From Helicobacteraceae bacterium (lineage in GTDB: Bacteria > Campylobacterota > Campylobacteria > Campylobacterales > SZUA-545), in assembly GCA_031276985.1 (NCBI GenBank), contig JAISMA010000060.1, forward strand, positions 1 through 12,104: DNA of 12,104 nucleotides. Reading direction: 5' to 3'. Below the pieces are notes generated by a model. That model was not told the DNA's origin. It saw only the letters and a list, made by a program, of their open reading frames with translations, and did no database searches. Made by a program: the position numbers and the translations under genes. Below, piece after piece: positions 6,290 to 12,104 of this stretch (the stretch's first letter is position 1; every line of letters starts with the position of its first letter).

Positions 6290-7081
6290 ATGATTATCGA
6301 CACGCACGTTCATTTAGATCGCCGCGATTACGACGACGACCTTGACGACGCGATCGCGCGCGCCGAAGCGATCGGCGTTCAGGGGTTTATCGTTCCCGCC
6401 GCCGATCCCAAAGATTTGCCAAAAGCCCGCGCAATCGCTTTGTCGCGTCCCAACGTTTTTTTCGCGGCGGGCGCGCATCCGCATCATGCCGACGAATTTA
6501 ACGAAAGCGCGATCAAAAGCGTTTTGGACGATCCAAAATGCGTAGCGATCGGCGAGTGCGGGCTGGATTATTTTCGTCTGCCAAAAGATCCCGAAAAAGC
6601 GGAGGCGATCAAAGCGACGCAAAACGAGGTTTTCAAGCGCCACATAGCGATCGCAAACGATCGCAAACTGCCGCTAATCGTCCATATCCGCGACGCCGCG
6701 ATCGACGCTTTGGACGCGCTGCAATCGGCTGAAACGGGCGGCGTTTTGCACTGCTTTACGGGCGATGAGCGGCTTTTGGGTTTAGGCGAGCGCGGTTTTT
6801 ATTTTGGAATCGGCGGCGTTTTAACGTTCGCCAACGCAAAAGAGCTGGAAAGCGCTGTCGTTCGCACACCTTTAGAGCAAATCGTGCTGGAAACCGACGC
6901 GCCGTATCTCGCGCCCGTTCCGCACAGAGGCAGGCGCAATGAGAGCGCTTTTTTGGAGTTTGTCGTCCAAAAACTCGCGGAAATTAAGGCTTTGCCGACC
7001 GAAACAATCATCCGTGAAACCACGCGAAACGCCGTCGATTGTTTTGGGCTTAAGCCCTTTTTAGGAAAAATTACTATCTAA
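6290..7081 (+). CDS. tatD: TatD family metal-dependent deoxyribonuclease
   Basis: TIM-barrel metallohydrolase of the TatD/YcfH family with DNase activity, cytoplasmic, implicated in DNA repair and fragment turnover. Metal ligands are visible: His6 and His8 in DTHVHLD, Glu89 in IGECGLDYF, His132 in VHIRDA, His154 in LHCFTG and Asp203 in ETDAPYLAPVPHRG. The length of 263 is typical and the last residues read FGLKPFLGKITI. The start at ATG 6290 gives the canonical N-terminal M-I-I-D-T-H. There is no Shine-Dalgarno upstream (AATAACGCC precedes the ATG), and a possible -10 box lies only seven bases away, so the mRNA may be leaderless. It opens a + strand run and is followed 32 bases later by trxA. 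Assignment to the family is very secure; the exact paralogue (TatD, YcfH or YjjV type) is not distinguished. Confidence 0.95.
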   Translation: MIIDTHVHLDRRDYDDDLDDAIARAEAIGVQGFIVPAADPKDLPKARAIALSRPNVFFAAGAHPHHADEFNESAIKSVLDDPKCVAIGECGLDYFRLPKDPEKAEAIKATQNEVFKRHIAIANDRKLPLIVHIRDAAIDALDALQSAETGGVLHCFTGDERLLGLGERGFYFGIGGVLTFANAKELESAVVRTPLEQIVLETDAPYLAPVPHRGRRNESAFLEFVVQKLAEIKALPTETIIRETTRNAVDCFGLKPFLGKITI

Positions 7082-7113
7082 ATAACAACGAATATTCCAA
7101 AGGAGTTTTCAAA

Positions 7114-7437
7114 ATGGGACAAGCGGTTGAAATTACGACTGAAACTTTCGACGAAGCAATCAAAGAGGGCGTGAGCCTAGTCGACTTCTGGGCGCCTTGG
7201 TGCGGTCCGTGCCGAATGGTCGCGCCGACGGTTGAGGATTTGGCGAAAGCCTACGAGGGCAAAGTCAGCGTTTGTAAGGTAAACGTGGATGAAAATCAGG
7301 AGTTAGCCTCCAGATTTGGCGTGCGGTCGATTCCTACGATCCTCTTTTTCAAAAACGGCGCGCAGGTAGATAGCGTGGTTGGTCTTCAGCCAAAACAGAA
7401 GTTTGAAGAAAAACTCGACGCGCTTATAGCCGCTTAA
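7114..7437 (+). CDS. trxA: Thioredoxin
   Basis: Small cytoplasmic dithiol reductant that delivers electrons to ribonucleotide reductase, peroxiredoxins and oxidised proteins, and is itself reduced by TrxB. The 107-residue protein has the canonical WCGPC at 29-33 (Cys30, Cys33) within VDFWAPWCGPCRM. Asp24 lies in the first core strand, and the cis-proline Pro74 is in RSIPT. The ending VVGLQPKQKFEEKLDALI is the usual C-terminal helix. One extra Cys (Cys54) is present. A strong AAAGGAG (7099-7105) lies eight bases before ATG 7114, the best ribosome site in the window, consistent with high expression. Its reductase trxB lies about 0.5 kb downstream, with one small membrane-protein gene between them. 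Confidence 0.97.
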   Translation: MGQAVEITTETFDEAIKEGVSLVDFWAPWCGPCRMVAPTVEDLAKAYEGKVSVCKVNVDENQELASRFGVRSIPTILFFKNGAQVDSVVGLQPKQKFEEKLDALIAA

Positions 7438-7451
7438 ACGCCGCGCAATCA

Positions 7452-7457
7452 AGAGGG
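7452..7457 (+). promoter_or_regulatory. Shine-Dalgarno AGAGGG favouring GTG 7465
   Basis: AGAGGG ends seven bases before GTG 7465 but only one base before TTG 7459. This is why the GTG is chosen as the start of the following gene. Confidence 0.45.
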
Positions 7458-7464
7458 TTTGAGC

Positions 7465-7917
7465 GTGCGGCGCGGCGGCGCGTTTCGTTTGAGAGGAGCG
7501 ATGTTCTCCTCGTTTTTCGTCGCCGCTTTGGCGGCGGCGTGTTTCGTCTATTACAATTACAAGTTCTCGCGCTTTAACTTTATCGACTTTAGCGAGCAGG
7601 TATTTTACACGGGAGACGGCGATCTGTTTTTTCCTAGCGAAGACGCCTATATTCTTCTGATCTACAGCGATCCGCAAGAGGACGCGAAGTCAATAGTAAA
7701 GCGCGTGAAAAACGTGAAAAATCTGCCGATTCTCGCCCTCGATCTCGCTCAGGGACGCAAACCTAGCGAAAACGGCATAATCTACATGACGGCTGGAATC
7801 AATACGCTCCTGCGCGTCGTGCATAGATTTAACGTAACCAAATCGCCAAGCGTTCTGCTACTGCAACGGCAAAAAGGCGCGCTATACAAACAAGGAACGC
7901 TAATAGAGATTCTCTAG
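7465..7917 (+). CDS. Membrane-anchored thioredoxin-fold protein lacking active-site cysteines
   Basis: The protein has 150 residues from GTG 7465. An Arg-rich N-terminus (RRGGAFRLR) precedes one membrane helix (about 13-30), an arrangement that predicts the C-terminal domain outside the cytoplasm. The soluble part has thioredoxin-fold features. A strand AYILLIYS (61-68) is followed by DPQED where CxxC would be. Then comes a strand LPILALDL (87-94). RFNVTKSPSVLLL (121-133) aligns with RFGVRSIPTILFF of the neighbouring TrxA, with Pro128 at the cis-proline place. The only Cys (26) is in the membrane helix, so redox catalysis by a CxxC is not possible. Its place between trxA and trxB suggests a link to thiol metabolism or a chaperone/scaffold use of the fold. 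I know no named family. The start could also be TTG 7459 or ATG 7501; the latter has its AGGAG only two bases away. Confidence 0.75.
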   Translation: MRRGGAFRLRGAMFSSFFVAALAAACFVYYNYKFSRFNFIDFSEQVFYTGDGDLFFPSEDAYILLIYSDPQEDAKSIVKRVKNVKNLPILALDLAQGRKPSENGIIYMTAGINTLLRVVHRFNVTKSPSVLLLQRQKGALYKQGTLIEIL

Positions 7918-7925
7918 CGGCGCTT

Positions 7926-7934
7926 TGCTATGAT
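7926..7934 (+). promoter_or_regulatory. Possible extended -10 promoter for trxB
   Basis: TGC-TATGAT lies in the 44-base gap upstream of trxB and would start RNA about 20 bases before the ATG, with room for the AAAGGA ribosome site (7950-7955). No convincing -35 box is present. It would let trxB be transcribed separately from trxA. Confidence 0.35.
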
Positions 7935-7961
7935 TTCGGTTTTACGAACAAAGGAATTATT

Positions 7962-8906
7962 ATGTTGGATTTAGCTATTGTTGGCGGCGGACCAGCGGGG
8001 CTGTGCGCCGGTTTATACGCCGCCAGAGGCGGAGTGAAAAACGTCGTTTTATTCGAGCCTAATATGCCCGGCGGTCAGATTACGCAATCGAGCGAAATAG
8101 AAAACTATCCGGGTCAGTTTGAGGTCGTAAGCGGTTTGGAGTTAATGCAAAACTGGTTGCCGCAAGCGCAAAAATTCGGCTTGAAACACGAAGCGGAAGA
8201 GATCGCAAGCGTGGCAAAAAACGCGAACGGCTCTTTCAAGCTAACAAGCGCTGGCGCCAAAACAATCGAGGCGAAAGCGGTCGTTTTCGCTACGGGATCG
8301 GTTCCCAAAAAGGCGGGATTTGAAGGCGAAGACGAATTTTTCGGACGCGGCGTGAGCGTGTGCGCCACGTGCGACGGCTTTTTTTACAGGGGCAAAGAGG
8401 TCGCGGTGATAGGCGGCGGCGACGCGGCTTTGGAAGAGGCGATCTATCTGGCTAAAACCTGCAAAAAAGTCTATCTGATTCATCGCAGAGAGGGTTTTCG
8501 CGCCGCGCCCGCGACGATCGAGCGCGTAAAGGCGGAGCCGAATCTGGAGCTTGTGCTAAACGCCAAACCCGTCAAAATACTAGGCGACGCGCAAAGCGGC
8601 GTAACGGGTTTGAAAGTCGCCGTCGAATCCAAAGGCGAAAGGGACATAAACGCGCCGGGCGTTTTTGTTTTCGTGGGCAGAAGCGTGAAAAACGAGCCGC
8701 TTAAAACCGCCGAAGGCGGCTTTATCTGCGCGACAAACGACAAAGGCGAAGTTTTAGTCGATCTCAAAATGCAAACCGACGTCGAAGGGCTTTTCGCCGC
8801 GGGCGACATTCGCGCCGATTCGCCCAAACAAGTGGTTTGCGCCGCTTCGGACGGCGCGATCGCGGCTTTAAGCGCGATTGACTACCTTGAACGCGAGAGG
8901 CGCTAA
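7962..8906 (+). CDS. trxB: Thioredoxin-disulfide reductase
   Basis: FAD flavoenzyme that uses NADPH to reduce thioredoxin, in the cytoplasm. The FAD-binding GGGPAG is at 8-13 of 314 residues, and GGQITQSSEIENYPG (37-51) is the conserved FAD contact. The redox-active pair is Cys134-Ala-Thr-Cys137. The NADPH-binding GGGDAA is at 151-156, with HRREGFRA at 174-181 recognising the 2'-phosphate. Near the C-terminus is GLFAAGDIR followed by KQVVCAASDGAIAA, the usual second FAD segment. The length is that of low-molecular-weight TrxB. ATG 7962 follows AAAGGA at six bases. Its partner trxA lies just upstream, and dapB begins two bases after its stop. Confidence 0.97.
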   Translation: MLDLAIVGGGPAGLCAGLYAARGGVKNVVLFEPNMPGGQITQSSEIENYPGQFEVVSGLELMQNWLPQAQKFGLKHEAEEIASVAKNANGSFKLTSAGAKTIEAKAVVFATGSVPKKAGFEGEDEFFGRGVSVCATCDGFFYRGKEVAVIGGGDAALEEAIYLAKTCKKVYLIHRREGFRAAPATIERVKAEPNLELVLNAKPVKILGDAQSGVTGLKVAVESKGERDINAPGVFVFVGRSVKNEPLKTAEGGFICATNDKGEVLVDLKMQTDVEGLFAAGDIRADSPKQVVCAASDGAIAALSAIDYLERERR

Positions 8907-8908
8907 AT

Positions 8909-9679
8909 ATGGCGCGTTTTGGCATATACGGCGCAAACGGGCGAATGGGCAGGTTGCTGTCGACCTGTCTTTCGCAACACGCCGAGCATACGTTATCGAG
9001 CGTTTTCGTCCGCAAGGAGCTTGACTTTGCTTTGCCGCCGCAAACGCTTGTAACCAACGATTTGCGCGCCTTTCTAAACGAAGCGGAAGTCGCGGTGGAT
9101 TTCACCTCGCCAAGCGGTACCGAAGCGTTGCTTGAAGCCGCGCTAAACGGCAAATCGCCTCCGCTTGTCGTCGGCGCTACGGGGCTTGATTCGCACCAGC
9201 AAAATCTGCTCAAACAAGCCGCCGAAAAAACGCCCATACTCTACGCGACGAATATGTCGCTAGGGATCGCGCTTTTGGACAATCTGGTTTATACCGCCGC
9301 GAAAGCGCTAAAAGATTTTGACGTGGAGATCGTCGATATACACCACAACCGCAAGAAAGACGCGCCAAGCGGCACCGCTCTTAGCCTAGCTTCCAGCGCG
9401 GCTAAAGCGCGCGAAGTCGAGCTTGACAAAGCGATGGTAAGCGGGCGCAACGGCGCGATCGGCGAGCGCTCAAAAGATGAAATCGGCGTGTTTAGTCTGC
9501 GCGGAGGCGATCTTGTCGGCGAACATACGGTCGGCTTTTACGGCGAGGGCGAATATATTCGGTTACAACACGTCGCCACGAGCCGTTCCACGTTTGCGAT
9601 CGGCGCGATCAAAGCCGGCGCGTGGCTTATCGGACGCCCAAACGGGCTATATTCGATCAGGGACTACTTCCAACTATAA
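8909..9679 (+). CDS. dapB: 4-hydroxy-tetrahydrodipicolinate reductase
   Basis: NAD(P)H-dependent reductase of the diaminopimelate/lysine pathway, supplying peptidoglycan and protein synthesis, in the cytoplasm. The Rossmann nucleotide site IYGANGRMG is at 6-14, DFTSPSG at 64-70 and GATGL at 89-93. The catalytic signature EIVDIHHNRKKDAPSGTA spans 140-157, with His145-His146, Lys150 and the Asp151-Thr156 loop. The C-terminal part has LRGGDLVGEHTVGFYGEGE-like text and ends SIRDYFQL. The 256-residue length is typical. ATG 8909 lies two bases after trxB, with GAGAGG eight bases upstream inside the trxB end, suggesting coupled translation. purF follows after 12 bases; I recall dapB and purF also adjacent in Campylobacter jejuni. 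Confidence 0.97.
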   Translation: MARFGIYGANGRMGRLLSTCLSQHAEHTLSSVFVRKELDFALPPQTLVTNDLRAFLNEAEVAVDFTSPSGTEALLEAALNGKSPPLVVGATGLDSHQQNLLKQAAEKTPILYATNMSLGIALLDNLVYTAAKALKDFDVEIVDIHHNRKKDAPSGTALSLASSAAKAREVELDKAMVSGRNGAIGERSKDEIGVFSLRGGDLVGEHTVGFYGEGEYIRLQHVATSRSTFAIGAIKAGAWLIGRPNGLYSIRDYFQL

Positions 9680-9691
9680 AGGGAGACTTTC

Positions 9692-11038
9692 TTGTGCGAT
9701 CTTAAAGAAAAATGCGCCGTCGTCGGCGTTTTCGGCGTTGAAAGCGCGGCTAAAATCGCCTATCTTGGCTTATACGCTATGCAACATCGCGGTCAAGAGG
9801 CTACGGGCATATCGGTTAGCAACGGCAAAAAGATCTCAACGATCAAAGATCGCGGACTGGTTTCGATGGTTTACGACGAACAGGCGCTAGGCAGATTAAG
9901 CGGCGAAAGCGCGATCGGACACAACCGCTACTCCACGGCGGGCGAAGATTCCATTCTCGACGCGCAGCCTATTTTCGCCCGTTACTCGCTTGGCGAAATA
10001 GCGATCGCGCACAACGGCAATTTTCCAAACGGGCTTGAAGTGCGCGATAAACTCATTGAAAACGGCGCGATCTTTAGCGGCTCTATGGACACAGAAAATC
10101 TTATTCATCTGATCGCGCAAAGCAAAGCGTCGCGTTTGCGTCTTAGAATCCTCGATGCGCTAAAACAGGTCAACGGCGCGTATTCGCTGCTTTTTCTAAG
10201 CCGCGCCAAACTATTCGCCGCCCGCGATCCGCAAGGTTTTCGCCCGCTTTCAATCGCCAAAATCGGCGACGGATATATGATCGCGAGCGAAACGTGCGCC
10301 TTTGATTTAGCGGGCGCGAAATTTATCCGCGACATTGAGCCGGGCGAAATGGTCGCCTTTGAAAAGGGCAAAGAACCCGAATCGATCAGATTTGCCGAAA
10401 GCAAGCCGAAACACTGTATTTTCGAGCATGTTTACTTTGCGAGACCCGATAGTTTTCTATGCGGCGAAAGCGTTTACGCGGTACGCAAAGAGCTTGGCAG
10501 ACAGCTATGGCGCGAAGATCTGATCGACGCGGATATGGTTATTCCCGTTCCAGATTCCAGCATTCCGCACGCGATCGGCTACGCGCAAGAAAGCGGACTG
10601 CCGTTTGAGCTTGGCATTATCCGCAATCACTACGTCGGCAGGACTTTTATAGAGCCGCTTCAGGAAATCCGCGATCTCAAAGTCAAACGCAAACTTAGCC
10701 CGATCAAAGAGCTTATTAACGGCAAACGACTTGTCGTTGTCGACGACAGCATTGTGCGCGGCACGACCAGCCGCAAGATCGTCTCCTTGCTCAAAGAGTG
10801 CGGCGCGAAAGAAACGCATATGCGAATCGCCTCGCCCGCCATAACTTTTCCCTGTTTTTACGGCATAGACACGCCTCATCAAAGCGAGTTAATCAGCTAC
10901 AAAATGACGTCCGATGAAATTTGCGCCTATCTCAAAGCCGATTCCCTGCGCTTTTTGTCGATCGACGCGCTTAAAAGAGCGGTGCATGATCACAACGATT
11001 TTTGTCTTAGCTGTTTTGACGGGCGGTATTTTCACTAA
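9692..11038 (+). CDS. purF: Amidophosphoribosyltransferase, Fe-S type with short propeptide
   Basis: First committed enzyme of purine synthesis: it makes phosphoribosylamine from PRPP and glutamine. The N-terminal Ntn-hydrolase domain aligns with Cys8 of CAVVGVFG as nucleophile, so the first seven residues look like a propeptide to be cleaved. QHRGQEATGIS (31-41), HNRYSTAG (77-84), HNGN (107-110) and MDTEN (132-136) follow. The phosphoribosyltransferase domain has IPVPDSS (284-290), NHYVGRTFI (312-320) and the PRPP loop VVVDDSIVRGTTS (348-360). Cys242, Cys388, Cys438 and Cys441 correspond to the four ligands of the [4Fe-4S] cluster known from Bacillus subtilis PurF. The start TTG 9692 lies six bases after GGGAG; a Cys directly follows the initiator Met. 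Length 448. The gene continues the dapB transcription unit. Confidence 0.97.
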   Translation: MCDLKEKCAVVGVFGVESAAKIAYLGLYAMQHRGQEATGISVSNGKKISTIKDRGLVSMVYDEQALGRLSGESAIGHNRYSTAGEDSILDAQPIFARYSLGEIAIAHNGNFPNGLEVRDKLIENGAIFSGSMDTENLIHLIAQSKASRLRLRILDALKQVNGAYSLLFLSRAKLFAARDPQGFRPLSIAKIGDGYMIASETCAFDLAGAKFIRDIEPGEMVAFEKGKEPESIRFAESKPKHCIFEHVYFARPDSFLCGESVYAVRKELGRQLWREDLIDADMVIPVPDSSIPHAIGYAQESGLPFELGIIRNHYVGRTFIEPLQEIRDLKVKRKLSPIKELINGKRLVVVDDSIVRGTTSRKIVSLLKECGAKETHMRIASPAITFPCFYGIDTPHQSELISYKMTSDEICAYLKADSLRFLSIDALKRAVHDHNDFCLSCFDGRYFH

Positions 11039-11040
11039 CG

Positions 11041-11949
11041 ATGAGAGTTTTGCCCACATTCGGGCGGTATTTGCGGCGGCGCTTTGGTTTTGCCGTACGC
11101 AAAATTCCGCTGTCGATTCCCGCTTTTACATGCCCAAATATAGACGGCAAATACGGGCGCGGCGGCTGCTCTTACTGCGTCAACGAATCCTTTAGCCCAA
11201 ATCTGATTAAGAGTTCCGAAACGATCGATTTAGATCGCAGATTAACGGCGCTGCGGACGCAATATCGCGCAACGGCGCAAACGTTTCGCGCGCTTGGTTT
11301 CAAAGGATTTTTAGCCTATTTTCAATCTTTTTCCAATACCTACGCGCCGATCGAAACGCTTCGCGCTTTGCACGATTGCGCGTTAAGCCAAAAAGATTGC
11401 ATTGGCGTTAGCGTTGGCACGAGAGCCGACTGCATAGACGAAGCGACGCTAAGTTATTTAAGCGATCTAAACAAACGAACGCATCTATGGGTTGAAATTG
11501 GCGCGCAAAGCTCGCATAACCAAACGCTAAAAGCGATCAATCGGCGCGAAAATTTTGAAACCGTAGCGCAGACAATCGCCAAATTAAAATCGCGCGATAT
11601 ACGAGTTTGCGCTCATTTGATTTTTGGTTTGCCGAACGAAACGGACGAGATGATCTTTCAAACGATCGATCGCGTGGCGGCGCTTAACATTGACGCGATA
11701 AAAATACATCCGCTATATATCGTACAAAACGCCGCGATCACCAAAAGCGATATAGAGCCGTTATCGCTTGAAAGATATTTGGATCTGTTAATAAACGCGA
11801 TCAAACGGCTGCCCGAAAATATCATATATCAGCGTATCAGCGCGGGCGTAGACAACGAAACGTTAATCGCGCCGAAATGGTGCAAAAATAAAAACTACGC
11901 TATGAGCGCCATACGCAAACGTTTATCGCAAGACGGCTTCATTTACTAA
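11041..11949 (+). CDS. Radical SAM protein of the YhcC type (TIGR01212-like)
   Basis: The 302-residue protein starts MRVLPTFGRYLRRRFGF and then reads KIPLSIPAFTCPN. It carries the extended cysteine pattern of the YhcC-like radical SAM family: Cys31, then Cys43 and Cys46 in GGCSYC. These are the ligands of a [4Fe-4S] cluster that would cleave S-adenosylmethionine. Further family-like segments are GFKGFLAYFQSFSNTYAP, GTRADCIDE, WVEIGAQSSHNQTL and HLIFGLPNETDEM, then KIHPLYIV. The role of this family is not established; RNA modification has been suggested by its relation to Elp3-like enzymes. ATG 11041 comes two bases after purF and has no clear Shine-Dalgarno, so it may depend on coupling to purF. 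It is the last gene of the + strand run. Confidence 0.9.
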   Translation: MRVLPTFGRYLRRRFGFAVRKIPLSIPAFTCPNIDGKYGRGGCSYCVNESFSPNLIKSSETIDLDRRLTALRTQYRATAQTFRALGFKGFLAYFQSFSNTYAPIETLRALHDCALSQKDCIGVSVGTRADCIDEATLSYLSDLNKRTHLWVEIGAQSSHNQTLKAINRRENFETVAQTIAKLKSRDIRVCAHLIFGLPNETDEMIFQTIDRVAALNIDAIKIHPLYIVQNAAITKSDIEPLSLERYLDLLINAIKRLPENIIYQRISAGVDNETLIAPKWCKNKNYAMSAIRKRLSQDGFIY

Positions 11950-11982
11950 CCTCTTTTTTCGCCGCTCCCGCGCCATCCTCCC

Positions 11983-12010
11983 GTCATTCCGCGCGTAGTC
12001 GCGGAACGAC
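11983..12010. repeat. REP-like inverted repeat (GTCATTCCGCG / CGCGGAACGAC)
   Basis: GTCATTCCGCG (11983-11993) and CGCGGAACGAC (12000-12010) pair over 11 bases with one mismatch, around a 6-base loop. The mismatch becomes a G-U pair on the opposite strand. The GTCATTCC...GGAATGAC arms resemble dispersed intergenic repeats known from many bacterial genomes. No run of T follows on either strand, so it is not a standard intrinsic terminator, although it might weaken read-through from the radical SAM gene. Confidence 0.6.
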
Positions 12011-12062
12011 AAAAGAGCGCGAAAATACGCGGAAACGGCGAAAATGGACGGAAGCTAAAATT

Positions 12063-12076
12063 ACTTTAAGTAAAGT
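12063..12076. promoter_or_regulatory. Small AT-rich palindrome, possible operator
   Basis: ACTTTA-AG-TAAAGT is a perfect 6-2-6 inverted repeat just upstream of a -10-like TATTAT (12082-12087). Its position fits a repressor or activator site for a gene beyond the window, but palindromes this short in AT-rich DNA are common by chance. Confidence 0.25.
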
Positions 12077-12104
12077 TCTACTATTATCAAGCGATTGAAA
12101 TTAC

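Larger units (their letters stand above)
11950..12104. other. Non-coding end region
   Basis: No ORF of note is present in these 155 bases. The first half is GC-rich with a REP-like inverted repeat (11983-12010). The second half turns AT-rich after about 12050, with a small perfect palindrome (12063-12076) and TATTAT (12082-12087), which could belong to the promoter of a gene beyond the window. Nothing identifies that gene. Confidence 0.6.

Noticed and set aside
7459..7464. TTG 7459 as start of the thioredoxin-fold protein
   Set aside because: The AGAGGG ribosome site would be only one base away. GTG 7465 has a spacing of seven.
9477..9890. 137-residue + strand ORF across the dapB/purF junction
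   Set aside because: It is out of frame with two certain genes, Arg-rich, and shows no family features.
11983..12010. Inverted repeat as an intrinsic terminator
   Set aside because: No T tract follows the stem on either strand.
12075..12104. Cas12a-type repeat suggested by TTCTACTATT
   Set aside because: The closing GTAGA arm that forms the crRNA hairpin is absent and there is no second copy.

Overview
The window looks like a chromosomal segment of a Campylobacterota (epsilonproteobacterial) genome. The main reason is gene order. ilvC, minD, minE, (one extra gene), dprA, ruvX matches the order I recall from Helicobacter pylori, and adjacent dapB-purF is what I recall from Campylobacter. The DprA protein also resembles the H. 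pylori form. Base composition is higher in G+C than in the familiar gut Campylobacter and Helicobacter species, and GATC/CGATCG words are very frequent, so this is probably an uncultured or less-studied lineage. I cannot name it further. No rRNA, tRNA, insertion sequence, prophage gene or CRISPR array can be supported.

Region 1 (1-4650, + strand) is one tightly packed transcription unit. It holds the 3' part of ilvC, then minD and minE (ATGA overlap), then a two-pass membrane protein with a coiled coil and a HEPN-like C-terminus (ATGA overlap with minE), then dprA, ruvX and a 34-residue membrane peptide. Most junctions overlap or are separated by only a few bases. The dprA start is unusual: no ATG, GTG or TTG lies in frame at its N-terminus, and the best candidate is an ATA codon overlapping the upstream stop codon, with a well-placed Shine-Dalgarno sequence.

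Region 2 (4673-6197, - strand) is an ArnT/PMT-like membrane glycosyltransferase gene, convergent with region 1. It is split into two frames exactly at a (GA)9 / (TC)9 dinucleotide tract. Adding one repeat unit, or removing two, would restore a single 508-residue protein. This is the classic structure of a phase-variable surface-glycan gene caught in the OFF state, and it is the most interesting item here.

Region 3 (6290-11949, + strand) is a housekeeping run: tatD, trxA, a membrane-anchored thioredoxin-fold protein without active-site cysteines, trxB, dapB, purF and a YhcC-type radical SAM gene. trxA and trxB form a complete thioredoxin/thioredoxin-reductase pair around the cysteine-less protein. 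dapB (lysine/peptidoglycan) and purF (purines) follow with short gaps. The last 155 bases are non-coding and contain a REP-like inverted repeat and a small AT-rich palindrome.
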